Origin: Roseibacillus sp.
GTDB lineage: Bacteria; Verrucomicrobiota; Verrucomicrobiia; Verrucomicrobiales; Akkermansiaceae
NCBI GenBank assembly: GCA_002686085.1
Contig: NZAC01000046.1
Span: 1 to 59,618 of the forward strand
Reading direction: 5' to 3'
Length of the DNA stretch: 59,618 bases
Within the stretch, counting starts at the first letter, position 1, and the number at the start of each line of letters is the position of its first letter. Shown here in pieces: positions 1-8,851 of the stretch. Both the position numbers and the translations under genes were made by a program. The notes under the pieces were generated by a model that saw only the letters and a program-made list of their open reading frames with translations, was not told where the DNA came from and ran no database searches.

Positions 1-24
1 ACTTCGCTAAATCCACAATCTGTC

Positions 25-99
25 GCTCGGTTAACTCAGTGGTAGAGTGCATCCTTCACACGGATGAAGTCACTGGTTCAAATCCAGTACCGAGCACCA
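25..99 (+). tRNA. tRNA-Val (anticodon CAC)
   Basis: A cloverleaf can be folded by hand. The acceptor strands GCTCGGT (25-31) and ACCGAGC (89-95) pair fully. The anticodon stem CATCC/GGATG encloses the loop TTCACAC, which gives anticodon CAC for the valine codon GUG. The T arm ACTGG-TTCAAAT-CCAGT is perfect. Discriminator A96 is followed by a genomically encoded CCA (97-99). The next gene starts 44 bases downstream on the same strand. Confidence 0.95.
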
Positions 100-143
100 T
101 CACCTTCCTGCCCTGAACACCACGCGGGCCCAATTTTCGGACG

Positions 144-992
144 ATGCAATTCAGGCATATGCTCCCGCATTTCCTCACCAATTCTGTCTTATTAATGGCG
201 CTCTTTGTGAGTGTGATGCCTGTCACCTCGTGCGGAGAACAGGCGAAAGTTCCTTCGGGACCTCCTTCTCCCCTGCTTCGCGCCCATGCCCACAACGACT
301 ATCTCAACAAACGTCCTCTTCTCGATGCTCTTGATCAGGGGTTCTGCAGCGTAGAGGTGGATATTTTTCTGCGGGGACAGAAGTTTCATGTTGCTCACAC
401 CCGCTTCGGAATCCGGAAGGATCGCACTTTGGAAGAGATGTATTTGAAACCTCTTGCTGAGCGGATCAAGAGAAACAAGGGGGTCGTCTTTCCTGGTCAG
501 AAAAGATTCATTCTTCTGATCGATATCAAGGACGATGGGGATGAAGCCTACCCTGTCTTGGACCGACTTCTCACCAGTTACGGCTCTCTTTTTACCGCCG
601 TTCTACATGGCAAACACCGCCCGGGACCCGTAACTGCAATCCTTAGCGGAGCGAGACCACGGGCCTTGGTGGAAAAGGATCAGACCCGCTACTGCGCCCT
701 CGACGGCAGACCCGGAGATCTCGGCGACAAGGCTGCTCCTGATCTTATTCCGCTAATCAGTGATAAATGGTCCAATCACTTTAAATGGAGGGGCCGCGGA
801 TCGTTTCCACCGGATGAGAGACGACGTCTTTCTGACTTTGTGAAACGCAGTAAGGACGATGGCCGAATCCTTCGTTTCTGGGCTGTTCCTGACCGGATTG
901 AAGCATGGAAAGTTCTCCATGAAAGTGGCGTCGACCTTATCAACACCGACAAACTCAAGGAGCTGGCCCTCTTTCTGCGCTCCCAGCAATAA
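144..992 (+). CDS. GDPD / PI-PLC-like phosphodiesterase lipoprotein
   Basis: This 282-residue protein looks like the glycerophosphodiester phosphodiesterase/PI-specific phospholipase C superfamily. The N-terminus has a hydrophobic segment ending in the lipobox V-T-S-C (Cys30), so it is probably a lipoprotein. The motif RAHAHNDY (residues 46-53), the acidic pair in VEVDIF (about 70-75) and a later HVAH match the TIM-barrel active site of the HAHNDY subgroup, and the C-terminal LINTDKL is the usual last strand. Substrate is unknown. A second ATG at 159 is an alternative start that still leaves a signal peptide. It lies just after tRNA-Val and converges on the next gene with a 14-base gap. Confidence 0.75.
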   Translation: MQFRHMLPHFLTNSVLLMALFVSVMPVTSCGEQAKVPSGPPSPLLRAHAHNDYLNKRPLLDALDQGFCSVEVDIFLRGQKFHVAHTRFGIRKDRTLEEMYLKPLAERIKRNKGVVFPGQKRFILLIDIKDDGDEAYPVLDRLLTSYGSLFTAVLHGKHRPGPVTAILSGARPRALVEKDQTRYCALDGRPGDLGDKAAPDLIPLISDKWSNHFKWRGRGSFPPDERRRLSDFVKRSKDDGRILRFWAVPDRIEAWKVLHESGVDLINTDKLKELALFLRSQQ

Positions 993-1006
993 TTGCCCGG
1001 AAGAGG

Positions 1007-1720
1007 TCAGCGGCGCAAAACCTTTCCCGCAACACGGCGACCAACCTCCTTGGCAATTTTGCGCTCCATATCTCTTCCCATCAGGATCTCAATCGCCCCA
1101 GGAACAGCCTGCCTGTAGGCAAGTGACTTGCAGGCCCGAGCTACTGCCTCACTTTCTCTCAAGCGCGGGAAAACGCGGGATTCATCAATGATGGTTGCCA
1201 TCATTCTTGCGCCCTGCACTTCAACCTGCAGGGAGAGCAATGAGAAAAGACTTCCCGCTCCCAGTGCTGCGGCTGCAAAAGCTAACCCAAGCCCGGCTGG
1301 AATCTTCGCCACCACCACAGCGAACACCAGAACCACCGCACTGAAGATCGGAAAGGCTAAGCTGAACTTCACTGCCCATTGTCGCCATTTGAGAAGATCA
1401 GGATTACTTGTAGCCACAAGAGCATGCCCGCAAAGAAGAGCCACCTCTCCTAACGCCAGAACATTGGAGGATTCGGCCAGACGCTTGGTGAGGATCAGCC
1501 TGACAGACTTCCCAACTTTGACCTCTGCCCGGCGTTTTTCCTCAATCTCAACCTGACTCGCAATCCCTGCCTTGGAAAGAAGGATGTCAGCCAACTCCCG
1601 ACCAGTTCGGGAGGTCTTCGCATCACCTGCAGAGCGAACACCTCGGTCACAAAACAGCTTTCTTATCACCACGGAAAGAATGATCGGAACCAAGGAAATG
1701 AGCAGAATCAACCGTGACAC
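1007..1720 (-). CDS. YugP-like membrane protein with degenerate zinc-peptidase motif
   Basis: This 237-residue protein has an N-terminal membrane segment (about 3-20) and two more near 118-162. Its order of elements resembles the YugP/Zn_peptidase_2 family: a basic amphipathic stretch, then ALGEVALLCGHAL (89-101), then hydrophobic segments, then LQVEVQGARMMA (about 164-175), which resembles the family's LPVEFxASRRA block. At the point where the family has HEVGH this protein reads LLCGH (95-99), so the first His and the catalytic Glu are absent. The reading frame is intact. I infer a non-catalytic homologue; the family call itself is moderate. It lies 63 bases downstream of hrpB on the same strand and may be cotranscribed. 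Confidence 0.55.
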   Translation of the reverse strand: MSRLILLISLVPIILSVVIRKLFCDRGVRSAGDAKTSRTGRELADILLSKAGIASQVEIEEKRRAEVKVGKSVRLILTKRLAESSNVLALGEVALLCGHALVATSNPDLLKWRQWAVKFSLAFPIFSAVVLVFAVVVAKIPAGLGLAFAAAALGAGSLFSLLSLQVEVQGARMMATIIDESRVFPRLRESEAVARACKSLAYRQAVPGAIEILMGRDMERKIAKEVGRRVAGKVLRR

Positions 1721-1783
1721 AGCCTGATGCTACCTCATTGCCAGTTGTTCTGATACCAAATAGATGCCCCTGACCTTCCGCTC

Positions 1784-4345
1784 CTACCTCCACTCATGCC
1801 TGGGATAGCGCCCCGCAAGGTCCTTTTTCATCTGTGGGTATCCACTTTCCCAGAAACTGCTGAGATCCTGGGTTACCTGCCAGGGGCGCTGGTTTGGAGC
1901 AAGAATCTGCACCTGAATCTGTTGACCGGAAACCTCTGGGGTCTCCTTCACCCCGTAAAGCTGCTGAACTTTGAGCGCGATTGCGGGCGTCGTTCCCTCC
2001 TCATAGCTAACTTTTGCGACAACTCCATTGCTCAGCTCAAGCCGCTCAGGAGCATAACTCTCAAGAGCTGCTGACTGTGGCGCAGAGAGCCAGTCCTTGA
2101 GGGCGGGCCAAACATCGCGGTCCTTGATATCCCGGTAGGACCGGGCCTTCATACATATCTGAGTAACGAGTAGTTTTTTCTCTTCCTCGCCTATAGCGCT
2201 GATTTCTAGTTCCGGCATGGACCGAGCCACAAAGCCTACCCGGGCAATCCAACGCTCAACCTTGGCATCCCATCGCTTTAACCTGAGCGCTCCGCTGACA
2301 ACATGATTTGACAGCAAGACCGCCGCGTCCTCATCGCTGACCTCTCCTCCCTCCTTATCCTCAAGGGGAATGTCATAAAACAGAACTCTACGGCGAGCCA
2401 CAACGCGTCGAGCGACCTCATCAAAGACCGCTCCCTCTTCCTTCCGGAACCCTGATGGAAACAACTCCCTCAACCATTCTTCCTCTACACGCACAGCATA
2501 ACTGAGCCTTACTGACATCTCCCGTCCCTCTACCTCAGTGATTCCGGCTGCCACCAGCAGTGCAGCATCTCGGGCTACACTCCCCTGGTCGAGTTTGCCC
2601 CGCCTTCCTCCAACGACCCGACAAGCAAGTGACCCTCGACTCGTTCGCACGGCGACATGGTCTCCATAAGCAGCCAACACCGCCCGACCCAGAGGTATCC
2701 GGAGCTCTTCCATATCCACATGCCCTCTCCGAATCGCAGGCCGGCCCACTAGTCTACACAACTGCTGCCACGACTGCAGGATCTCTCTAGCCTGGCGCGC
2801 ATGCAGCCCCAGCTCTCCACAACGAACCGGATCGAAGCGCAGACGCTCCGCGACCTCACAGGCTCGCCACTCGAGCTCAAAATCAGATCGATCACCGTCC
2901 TCCTGGAAACGCTCCTTCTGGGCACGAGTAGCCTTTCTCGTAAAGACTCCCTCTCCCTGCAACACTGACGCAGAAAAACATGCCTCTGCCACACATCCCT
3001 CCCGCTTCGCAGCTTCCAGCAGGCGAGCAGCTCGCGGATGCAAAGGGTAGCGCGCCATTGAATACCCTATTTCCGTGAGCTTCCCTTCCTCATCGACTGC
3101 TCCAAGCATCTTCAGCAGATCTTCCGCACGCCTTAGAGAGTCCTCCTCGGGGGCATCCAGCCAGCGGAAATCACGTATCTCATCTACCCCTCCCGACTTC
3201 AGATAAAGAACTGCTTCAGCCAGGTCGATACGATGCACTTCGGGGCTTTCAAACTCGGACCGGCGGCCATGATCTCTCTCACTCCAAAGTCGGACACACC
3301 TCCCCGGGCCGGTCCTCCCCGCACGACCCGCACGTTGCTGAGCGGAAGCCCGGGAAACCTTGCCCACCGTAAGAGTATCAATCGCTCTTCTAGAATCATA
3401 CGATGCCATCCTCGCCAGTCCGGAATCAATGACCACAACGACTCCATCGATCGTGATAGAGGTCTCGGCTACATTAGTTGCTACGATGATTCGAGGTGCC
3501 CCCCCTGGACTGACCGCTTCCGACTGGGCTGCAGGCGAGAGACCGGAATAGAGCGGCTTAACCTCCCACCCCCTTGACCACGAACTTCTCTCAAGAAGTT
3601 CTACTGTTCTGCGAATCTCGAAGGCGCCAGGCAAGAAGACCAATATTCGTGGTTCGTTACCAACTCCCTCCCGTCCCTGGGCATCCAGCCCCAAGATTTC
3701 GGAGCGACAGACAATCCCGACCTGCTCCCAGACAGGAATGCTTTCCATCGTTCCATGCTTTCCTCGTCGTGGAGCCGGAGGAGGCTTATAAACAATTTCG
3801 ACTGGATACATGCGCCCCCCTGCTTCGAGCACTTCGCAAGGTTGAAGATAGCCCACCAATTCCTCCGTCTCAAGGGTAGCCGACATCACGAGCACTTTGA
3901 GCTCTTTTCGTTGTGTCTCCTGAAGCTCAAGAATTCGGGCCAGGGAAAGGTCGGAGGCCAACCTTCTCTCATGAAATTCATCAAAGAGAACAGCTCCTAC
4001 CCCCTCAAGTTCTGGATCGTCGCGCAACCAACGCTGCAGCACACCATCAGTCACGTAAACGATTTTACTACTTTCATTGTAGCAGGCATCAAACCGCACA
4101 GCATAACCCACCTCCTTGCCCACTTTGCTTCCCATCAAGCTCGCTACGAATCCGGCGAGAAGGCGCGCGGCAATCCGACGAGGCTGAACGACAATGATCA
4201 TGCCGTTTATCTCACCGGTCTCCAGCAACATGACCGGAACCCCGGTGGACTTTCCTGAACCCGTAGGAGCCTTTAGCAAAACCCGTCCACCATCTTGCAC
4301 GCATTTCTCTAGTTTTTCCCGAATCTTGAAAACAGGCAGCTCCAC
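1784..4345 (-). CDS. hrpB: ATP-dependent helicase HrpB
   Basis: An 853-residue DEAH-box helicase of the HrpB type, close to the usual length of about 810-850. Visible motifs are Walker A APTGSGKST (26-34), the PRRIAA block (55-60), the DEFH box (122-125), SATLE (155-159) and the motif VI string QQRAGRAGRTGPG. The C-terminal third carries the HrpB-specific domain and ends with SSFWESGYPQMKKDLAGRYP, a characteristic HrpB ending. The start codon is GTG at 4345. The biological role of bacterial HrpB is poorly defined; an RNA helicase role is inferred from homology. Confidence 0.93.
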   Translation of the reverse strand: MELPVFKIREKLEKCVQDGGRVLLKAPTGSGKSTGVPVMLLETGEINGMIIVVQPRRIAARLLAGFVASLMGSKVGKEVGYAVRFDACYNESSKIVYVTDGVLQRWLRDDPELEGVGAVLFDEFHERRLASDLSLARILELQETQRKELKVLVMSATLETEELVGYLQPCEVLEAGGRMYPVEIVYKPPPAPRRGKHGTMESIPVWEQVGIVCRSEILGLDAQGREGVGNEPRILVFLPGAFEIRRTVELLERSSWSRGWEVKPLYSGLSPAAQSEAVSPGGAPRIIVATNVAETSITIDGVVVVIDSGLARMASYDSRRAIDTLTVGKVSRASAQQRAGRAGRTGPGRCVRLWSERDHGRRSEFESPEVHRIDLAEAVLYLKSGGVDEIRDFRWLDAPEEDSLRRAEDLLKMLGAVDEEGKLTEIGYSMARYPLHPRAARLLEAAKREGCVAEACFSASVLQGEGVFTRKATRAQKERFQEDGDRSDFELEWRACEVAERLRFDPVRCGELGLHARQAREILQSWQQLCRLVGRPAIRRGHVDMEELRIPLGRAVLAAYGDHVAVRTSRGSLACRVVGGRRGKLDQGSVARDAALLVAAGITEVEGREMSVRLSYAVRVEEEWLRELFPSGFRKEEGAVFDEVARRVVARRRVLFYDIPLEDKEGGEVSDEDAAVLLSNHVVSGALRLKRWDAKVERWIARVGFVARSMPELEISAIGEEEKKLLVTQICMKARSYRDIKDRDVWPALKDWLSAPQSAALESYAPERLELSNGVVAKVSYEEGTTPAIALKVQQLYGVKETPEVSGQQIQVQILAPNQRPWQVTQDLSSFWESGYPQMKKDLAGRYPRHEWR

Positions 4346-4514
4346 CGCCCCTTCTTAGTCTGCTGAACCAGACATCCAAACCCTATTTCACCCCCCCAAA
4401 TCCCAAAAACACCATCTGAAAAGGCCTTCTGATGCTCTCAGGTTCCTGAATCAGTCCTCTTCAGACCGGAGTTATTTCTTTGCACGATCCGCCAATCCAA
4501 ACTAGCTTACCCCC

Positions 4515-4781
4515 ATGACCAACACTTTGGCGTTCATCGGCGGCCTTGGCGGCCCGGAGATCGCAGTCATCTTCATCATCGTCCTCCTGCTCTTCGGGGC
4601 AAAGAAAATCCCCGAGCTTGCTCGCGGACTGGGCAAGAGCATGGGTGAATTCAAGCGTGCCCGCGATGATTTCGAAGATGAGATCAAGATGGCAGAGATG
4701 GAAGTTTCCAAAGAAGTTGAAGAAGCTCAGGTGAAAACCAAGGAGGCCCCTCATAAGGAGGAAGCATCCGAGCCGTCCTGA
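4515..4781 (+). CDS. tatA: Sec-independent translocase protein TatA/TatE family
   Basis: An 88-residue protein with the TatA layout: a short N-terminus, a single membrane helix (about 11-28, ending [18 protein letters not shown]), an amphipathic helix with the typical [21 protein letters not shown] pattern, and a charged tail. TatA forms the pore component that moves folded proteins across the cytoplasmic membrane. No tatC is present in the window. The stop overlaps the next start by one base (4781), so it is translated with the lipoprotein that follows. Confidence 0.9.
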   Translation: MTNTLAFIGGLGGPEIAVIFIIVLLLFGAKKIPELARGLGKSMGEFKRARDDFEDEIKMAEMEVSKEVEEAQVKTKEAPHKEEASEPS

Positions 4782-5872
4782 TGCACAACTCCCGAGTTAG
4801 AGCGGTTCTCATACGCGCCCCGCAGTGTGTCGGGGCGTTTCTTTTGCTCTCGCTCAGCCTGCTCTTCAGCGGCTGCAATGAAAAATCGCACACCCCTGAA
4901 TGGAAACAACCGGGGGCCGCTGACGAGGCCCCAAAAGTCCCGACCACTCAGGAGGCCCCGCCATCCTCCCGGACTCCAACCAGCCAACCTGTCACTCAAC
5001 CGTTAAGTAACGGTTCGGATGAGGAACTTCGGTTTCTCTCCTATAACATAAAAAACTACCTCACCATGTCGCGCTACGTCGATGGCGAGAGGAAAGATCG
5101 CCGGAAGCCGGCCAGGGAAGTTGATGCCCTCGTGGATATTATTATCGCAGCTCGCCCGGATGTCCTTGGAATCTGCGAAATTGGCACCGTCGAAGATCTT
5201 GCTGAATTACAGAAGAAGCTAATCGACGGAGGACTCCCCCTTGCACATAGCGAACATGCGGGAGGAGCAGACACCACCCGCCAGCTCGGACTGCTTTCTC
5301 GCTACCCTATCGTGGCGACCGACTCTCAGGGAGCGGATGGGTCCCTGACTTATAGCTCCGTCGATGCAGATAATCGACCAAAGGAATTCGCGATGCAAAG
5401 AGGGATTCTTGATGCCACCGTTGCGGCAGGATCTCAGGAAATTCGATTTCTTGGAGTCCATCTCAAATCCAAGCGTGAAGTCCCCTATGGACACCAGGAT
5501 CTCATGCGGCGCCACGAGGCCTATCTTCTGCGCAAGCACGCGGATCGGATTCTTGAGAAGGCTCCTGAAACCCTGCTGTGCGTCTACGGAGATCTCAACG
5601 ATACCCGACGCGAGAGCCCGGTGAGATCCATTCAGGGGCCAACCCAGTCATCTCGCTATCTCGAACCGCTCCATCACACAGATTCCCGTGGTCATGTATG
5701 GACTCACTACTGGGAATATCAGCAAGTCTACTCCCGCTTCGACTACGTTCTTGCCAGCAGGTCTCTCCGACCTCTCTTCAATCAGAAGGAAAGCTATATC
5801 ATCGACAGCCCCAGCTGGAGCAAGGCATCAGATCACAGAGCCCTGGTCAGCATCTTTAAGTTAAAGAGGTAA
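4781..5872 (+). CDS. Endonuclease/exonuclease/phosphatase (EEP) family lipoprotein
   Basis: A 363-residue protein with an N-terminal signal ending in the lipobox F-S-G-C (Cys32), then a Pro/Thr-rich linker to about residue 80, then an EEP domain. Catalytic blocks are visible in order: LSYNIKNYL (Asn), DVLGICEIGT (Glu), GDLNDTRRES (Asp/Asn) and the terminal KASDHRAL (Asp-His). The fold covers DNase I-like nucleases and phosphodiesterases, so the substrate cannot be read from sequence. Export as a lipoprotein suggests an extracytoplasmic nuclease or phosphoesterase. It follows tatA with a 1-base overlap, and its last 17 bases overlap the end of lipA on the other strand. Confidence 0.82.
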   Translation: MHNSRVRAVLIRAPQCVGAFLLLSLSLLFSGCNEKSHTPEWKQPGAADEAPKVPTTQEAPPSSRTPTSQPVTQPLSNGSDEELRFLSYNIKNYLTMSRYVDGERKDRRKPAREVDALVDIIIAARPDVLGICEIGTVEDLAELQKKLIDGGLPLAHSEHAGGADTTRQLGLLSRYPIVATDSQGADGSLTYSSVDADNRPKEFAMQRGILDATVAAGSQEIRFLGVHLKSKREVPYGHQDLMRRHEAYLLRKHADRILEKAPETLLCVYGDLNDTRRESPVRSIQGPTQSSRYLEPLHHTDSRGHVWTHYWEYQQVYSRFDYVLASRSLRPLFNQKESYIIDSPSWSKASDHRALVSIFKLKR

Positions 5873-7001
5873 ATTCCTCTCCCTTCTCAACCAGAGACTC
5901 AGCCCGGTCAGAAGAATCCGACTTGACCACCCCGAGAACCTCTTCTCTCGGAGAGAAATCCGCACCCTGACAAGAGCTACCCACAGGCGGGTTACTCGCG
6001 ACATGCCACACTGACTGGGCAACTTCCTCTCCCTGCTCAACACGGGTCTCGTCCCGCTCTGCAAGATCTGACTCGATTGCCTCGAGAACATCGTCTTCAG
6101 GATGGAAATCCGCTGCGTGGTAGGAACTTCGCACAAGCGGACCACTCGCTACATGACGGAATCCTTTTGTGAGTGCGATTTGTCTCAGCTCCTCGAAACG
6201 TTCCGGTGTGATGTATTCAACCACCGGCAAGTGCATCGCTGTCGGACGGAGATACTGCCCCATTGTAAGCACTGTGACACCGTGCTCCCGTAGATCATCC
6301 ATGGCTTGGAAAATTTCTTCCTCTCTTTCACCTAGGCCGAGCATGAGACCACTCTTTGTGGCGACCTTACCGTCAACCATATCCTTGGCCTTTTTCAAAA
6401 CGGTTAACGATCGCCCATACTTTGCCCTGCTACGAACCAGAGGTGTCAGGCGTTCGACCGTTTCGATATTGTGATTAAATATATGCGGCCGGGCGTCCAT
6501 CACCATCTCAAGAGCCCAGTCCTTGTCGTTGAAGTCGGGAACCAAAACCTCGATGATAATCTTCGGGTTCGAAATCCTAACCGCTTCGATGGTCCTTTGG
6601 AAATGCTCCGCACCTCCATCCTTCAGATCATCACGAGCCACAGCTGTGATCACAATGTGATTCAGATTCATTCGCTTGGTCGCCTCCGCAACCCGCTCCG
6701 GCTCATCTTCTTCGAGCGCCTCAGGCCGAGCTGTCTTCACTGCACAAAATCCGCATGCGCGAGTACATCTCTCACCAGCAATCATAAACGTGGCAGTACC
6801 TTGCCCCCAACATTCCCATCGATTAGGGCACTGAGCCTCCTCACACACCGTGACAAGCTTGAGGTCCGTAATCAGGGACTTGGTCGACCAAAAGGCCGGA
6901 TTGTTCGGCAGCCTGACCCGAATCCAATCGGGTTTCTTGTCCCGGTGAAGACCAGGATCCATCAGCATTCTTGGGCCACGATTAGCACCACACCCGCTCA
7001 T
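5856..7001 (-). CDS. lipA: Lipoyl synthase LipA with duplicated C-terminal segment
   Basis: A radical-SAM enzyme that inserts two sulfurs into octanoyl groups to make lipoyl cofactors. The auxiliary-cluster motif CEEAQCPNRWEC (53-64) and the radical-SAM motif CTRACGFC (79-86) are intact, and the family's C-terminal block VASGPLVRSSYHA is at 284-296. In the family this block is close to the C-terminus and its serine ligates the auxiliary cluster. Here the protein runs on to 381 residues because residues 282-331 are repeated as 332-381. The second copy reads NPPVGSSC, so the Arg and Tyr of RSSY are lost. Family members are usually about 290-340 residues. The stop region overlaps the convergent EEP gene by 17 bases. 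Confidence 0.93.
   Translation of the reverse strand: MSGCGANRGPRMLMDPGLHRDKKPDWIRVRLPNNPAFWSTKSLITDLKLVTVCEEAQCPNRWECWGQGTATFMIAGERCTRACGFCAVKTARPEALEEDEPERVAEATKRMNLNHIVITAVARDDLKDGGAEHFQRTIEAVRISNPKIIIEVLVPDFNDKDWALEMVMDARPHIFNHNIETVERLTPLVRSRAKYGRSLTVLKKAKDMVDGKVATKSGLMLGLGEREEEIFQAMDDLREHGVTVLTMGQYLRPTAMHLPVVEYITPERFEELRQIALTKGFRHVASGPLVRSSYHAADFHPEDDVLEAIESDLAERDETRVEQGEEVAQSVWHVASNPPVGSSCQGADFSPREEVLGVVKSDSSDRAESLVEKGEEFTSLT
5859..6158 (-). repeat. Two tandem 150-bp units inside lipA
   Basis: Unit 1 (6009-6158) encodes LipA residues 282-331 and unit 2 (5859-6008) encodes residues 332-381. They align without gaps. By hand count about 100 of 150 bases and 23 of 50 residues are identical. 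The unit length is a multiple of three, so the frame is kept. Conserved points include HVAS, SS, ADF, VL, SD and VE-GEE. The divergence shows the duplication is not recent. Confidence 0.9.
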
Positions 7002-7054
7002 TGGTCGTTACGCTACGTACCTCTGGCAAAATAAAAATAATAAATTCCAGATTC

Positions 7055-7852
7055 TCAGCCTTGCGGAACTTTCCTCGAAGAAGGAATTCGTAGCACAGAG
7101 CCCACACGGATCTGATTCGGGTCGTCGATCTGGTTCAACGCCAGAATCGCTGCGACCGGCGCACGATGCAGCAAGGCGATCGCCGACAAAGTATCCCCGA
7201 CCTGAACCTCGTACTCAACGAATTCGGGCGGCATTGGCTCTTCCTCGAACAATTCGACACCTACCTCACCCTCCGGAATGGGCTCGGACCCATGCGCTTC
7301 GGCAGGCTCCGAATCTAAATTCGTGGTCGAATCAGGCCCCGCGGAGGGCAGAGAATCCTCTTCAGGCTGCTGGTGCCCGGCATGCCCACTACCCGACTCC
7401 GCCGCCTTTAACTCCGCGGAAAGGGCGTTTCGCTCCCCCTCTGGAAGCTGCTGCATGAGCACATCGATCTCAGAGGATTCAGCTCCGTGCTGCCCGAGGA
7501 GCCGAATAAGAGAGCGGAGGGTCTCCGCCGGGACCCGTGCCACTCCCTCGGGTGGGGTATCTGCGGCTACCGCTTCTGCCTCGATCGCTTTAGCTTCGAG
7601 ACTCCGAGCCCGCCCATCCAGTGAGCTCAGCTTTTCCTCTATCGCTTTAACAAACTTCCGTTGCTCTGTGAGGACCATTCCCCGTAGCACCATATTCTCA
7701 TTCCGCATTTTTTTCAAAACCATCGCCAGCGCAATCAGGGAGAACAGGATAACAGCTCCAAACACAGATACCATAAACCGAAACGAAAGGAGCCACTGAA
7801 GCCCTCCGTTACTCCTCTTCCGGAATGTTCCGTGACTACTTTTACCGTTCAT
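7055..7852 (-). CDS. Membrane-anchored LysM protein (downstream copy)
   Basis: A 265-residue protein with a basic N-terminus, one membrane helix (about 24-47), a Glu/Ala-rich stretch likely to be coiled coil (about 50-110), a Ser/Glu/Pro-rich linker, and a C-terminal LysM domain (about 214-260, from YEVQVGDTLSAIALLH to IRVGSVLRIP). LysM binds peptidoglycan-type glycans, so it probably links the inner membrane to the cell wall. No catalytic domain is seen. It shares its architecture with the gene just upstream, so the two look like paralogues. Confidence 0.78.
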   Translation of the reverse strand: MNGKSSHGTFRKRSNGGLQWLLSFRFMVSVFGAVILFSLIALAMVLKKMRNENMVLRGMVLTEQRKFVKAIEEKLSSLDGRARSLEAKAIEAEAVAADTPPEGVARVPAETLRSLIRLLGQHGAESSEIDVLMQQLPEGERNALSAELKAAESGSGHAGHQQPEEDSLPSAGPDSTTNLDSEPAEAHGSEPIPEGEVGVELFEEEPMPPEFVEYEVQVGDTLSAIALLHRAPVAAILALNQIDDPNQIRVGSVLRIPSSRKVPQG

Positions 7853-7931
7853 CAGCTTAATAAAACGCCGGCTTGGTGATCGTTAAAGGTTTGGCACCGT
7901 ATGCGCGCCCCCATCGAGCAGGCATTTACAC

Positions 7932-8771
7932 TTACTCTTCCGGAATTTTAAGAACCTGCCCCACTCTGATCTTGTTCGGGTCAGTAATTCCATTTGCCTC
8001 CGCAAGAGCCCGGGAACTAATCCGGTGCTTGAGAGCAATCCGTGAAAGTGAGTCCCCCGGCTGAATCACATAATCCCTTATCGCGGCAGAGCCCTCATCG
8101 AATTCCTTTACGGCATCCCTCTCTGGGCCGAGGGAGTCCGGAGCCCCCGGAGACCCTTGTCCAAGACTCTCTAATCCTCCAGCATTTTCGGCGGAGACTC
8201 CTCTTCTCTGGCTATCGGAGGGCCCGGCTTCCTGGGGAAGGCTCTCATTTTCAGATTCACTGGTTTCTGGCTCCCTCACCTCAACTGGAGACTTCGAGGG
8301 AGAAACCAGAACAGGCTTTGTAGGAGAGATCAAAACAGGGGCCTCAGCAACATCCCTATCATCCGCGACCAGGCTGCTCCCGCTGGAATCCTTTCTCCCC
8401 TCCAACGATTCAAGAGCAACACGCATGGACTCTCGCTCAGCTGGATTGAGAGACGCCAGAAAGCCCATTACCTCTAACTCCGCCGGCTTGTGTTGGTGCC
8501 AGATCTCACTGAGGGCATTATTTACGTTCCCCATCTTTTCCTGCGTTTCCCTCCGCAGGGATTCCACATCAGCACTCAAGACTACCAATCTCCGGCTCTC
8601 ATCCTTTTGCAGTGTCCGCAGGTCTTCACGAACCTCGTTGAGAGAAATAGCAATCCATCCGACCGCTACCAGCATTGCAAAACCACACATTGCGGCAACT
8701 ACCCGGAAGGTCCCACCGTCAGCAGCTGGTTCCGCATCCCGAAAAAGTTCCTGTCGCCTTTGGTCCGTCAT
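7932..8771 (-). CDS. Membrane-anchored LysM protein (upstream copy)
   Basis: A 279-residue protein with one membrane helix near residues 24-45, a helical region rich in Arg, Glu and Leu (about 46-130), an acidic Ser/Pro/Glu linker, and a LysM domain at the very C-terminus (about 233-278, from YVIQPGDSLSRIALKH to VGQVLKIPEE). Layout and LysM sequence resemble the next gene downstream. Both lie between recR and lipA on the same strand. A role in envelope structure is inferred from the domain order only. Confidence 0.78.
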   Translation of the reverse strand: MTDQRRQELFRDAEPAADGGTFRVVAAMCGFAMLVAVGWIAISLNEVREDLRTLQKDESRRLVVLSADVESLRRETQEKMGNVNNALSEIWHQHKPAELEVMGFLASLNPAERESMRVALESLEGRKDSSGSSLVADDRDVAEAPVLISPTKPVLVSPSKSPVEVREPETSESENESLPQEAGPSDSQRRGVSAENAGGLESLGQGSPGAPDSLGPERDAVKEFDEGSAAIRDYVIQPGDSLSRIALKHRISSRALAEANGITDPNKIRVGQVLKIPEE

Positions 8772-8851
8772 TAAGAGTGCCTTGGCTTATATCCCATACC
8801 CCCATGAGTTGTCTAGCGGGGCATCCAAGAACTTGTATTAGGATCGATCTT

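Noticed and set aside
56-295. 79-residue minus-strand frame ending in GTGFEPVTSSV
   Set aside because: It reads through the reverse complement of tRNA-Val and shows the well-known spurious string from tRNA genes. It is not a protein gene.
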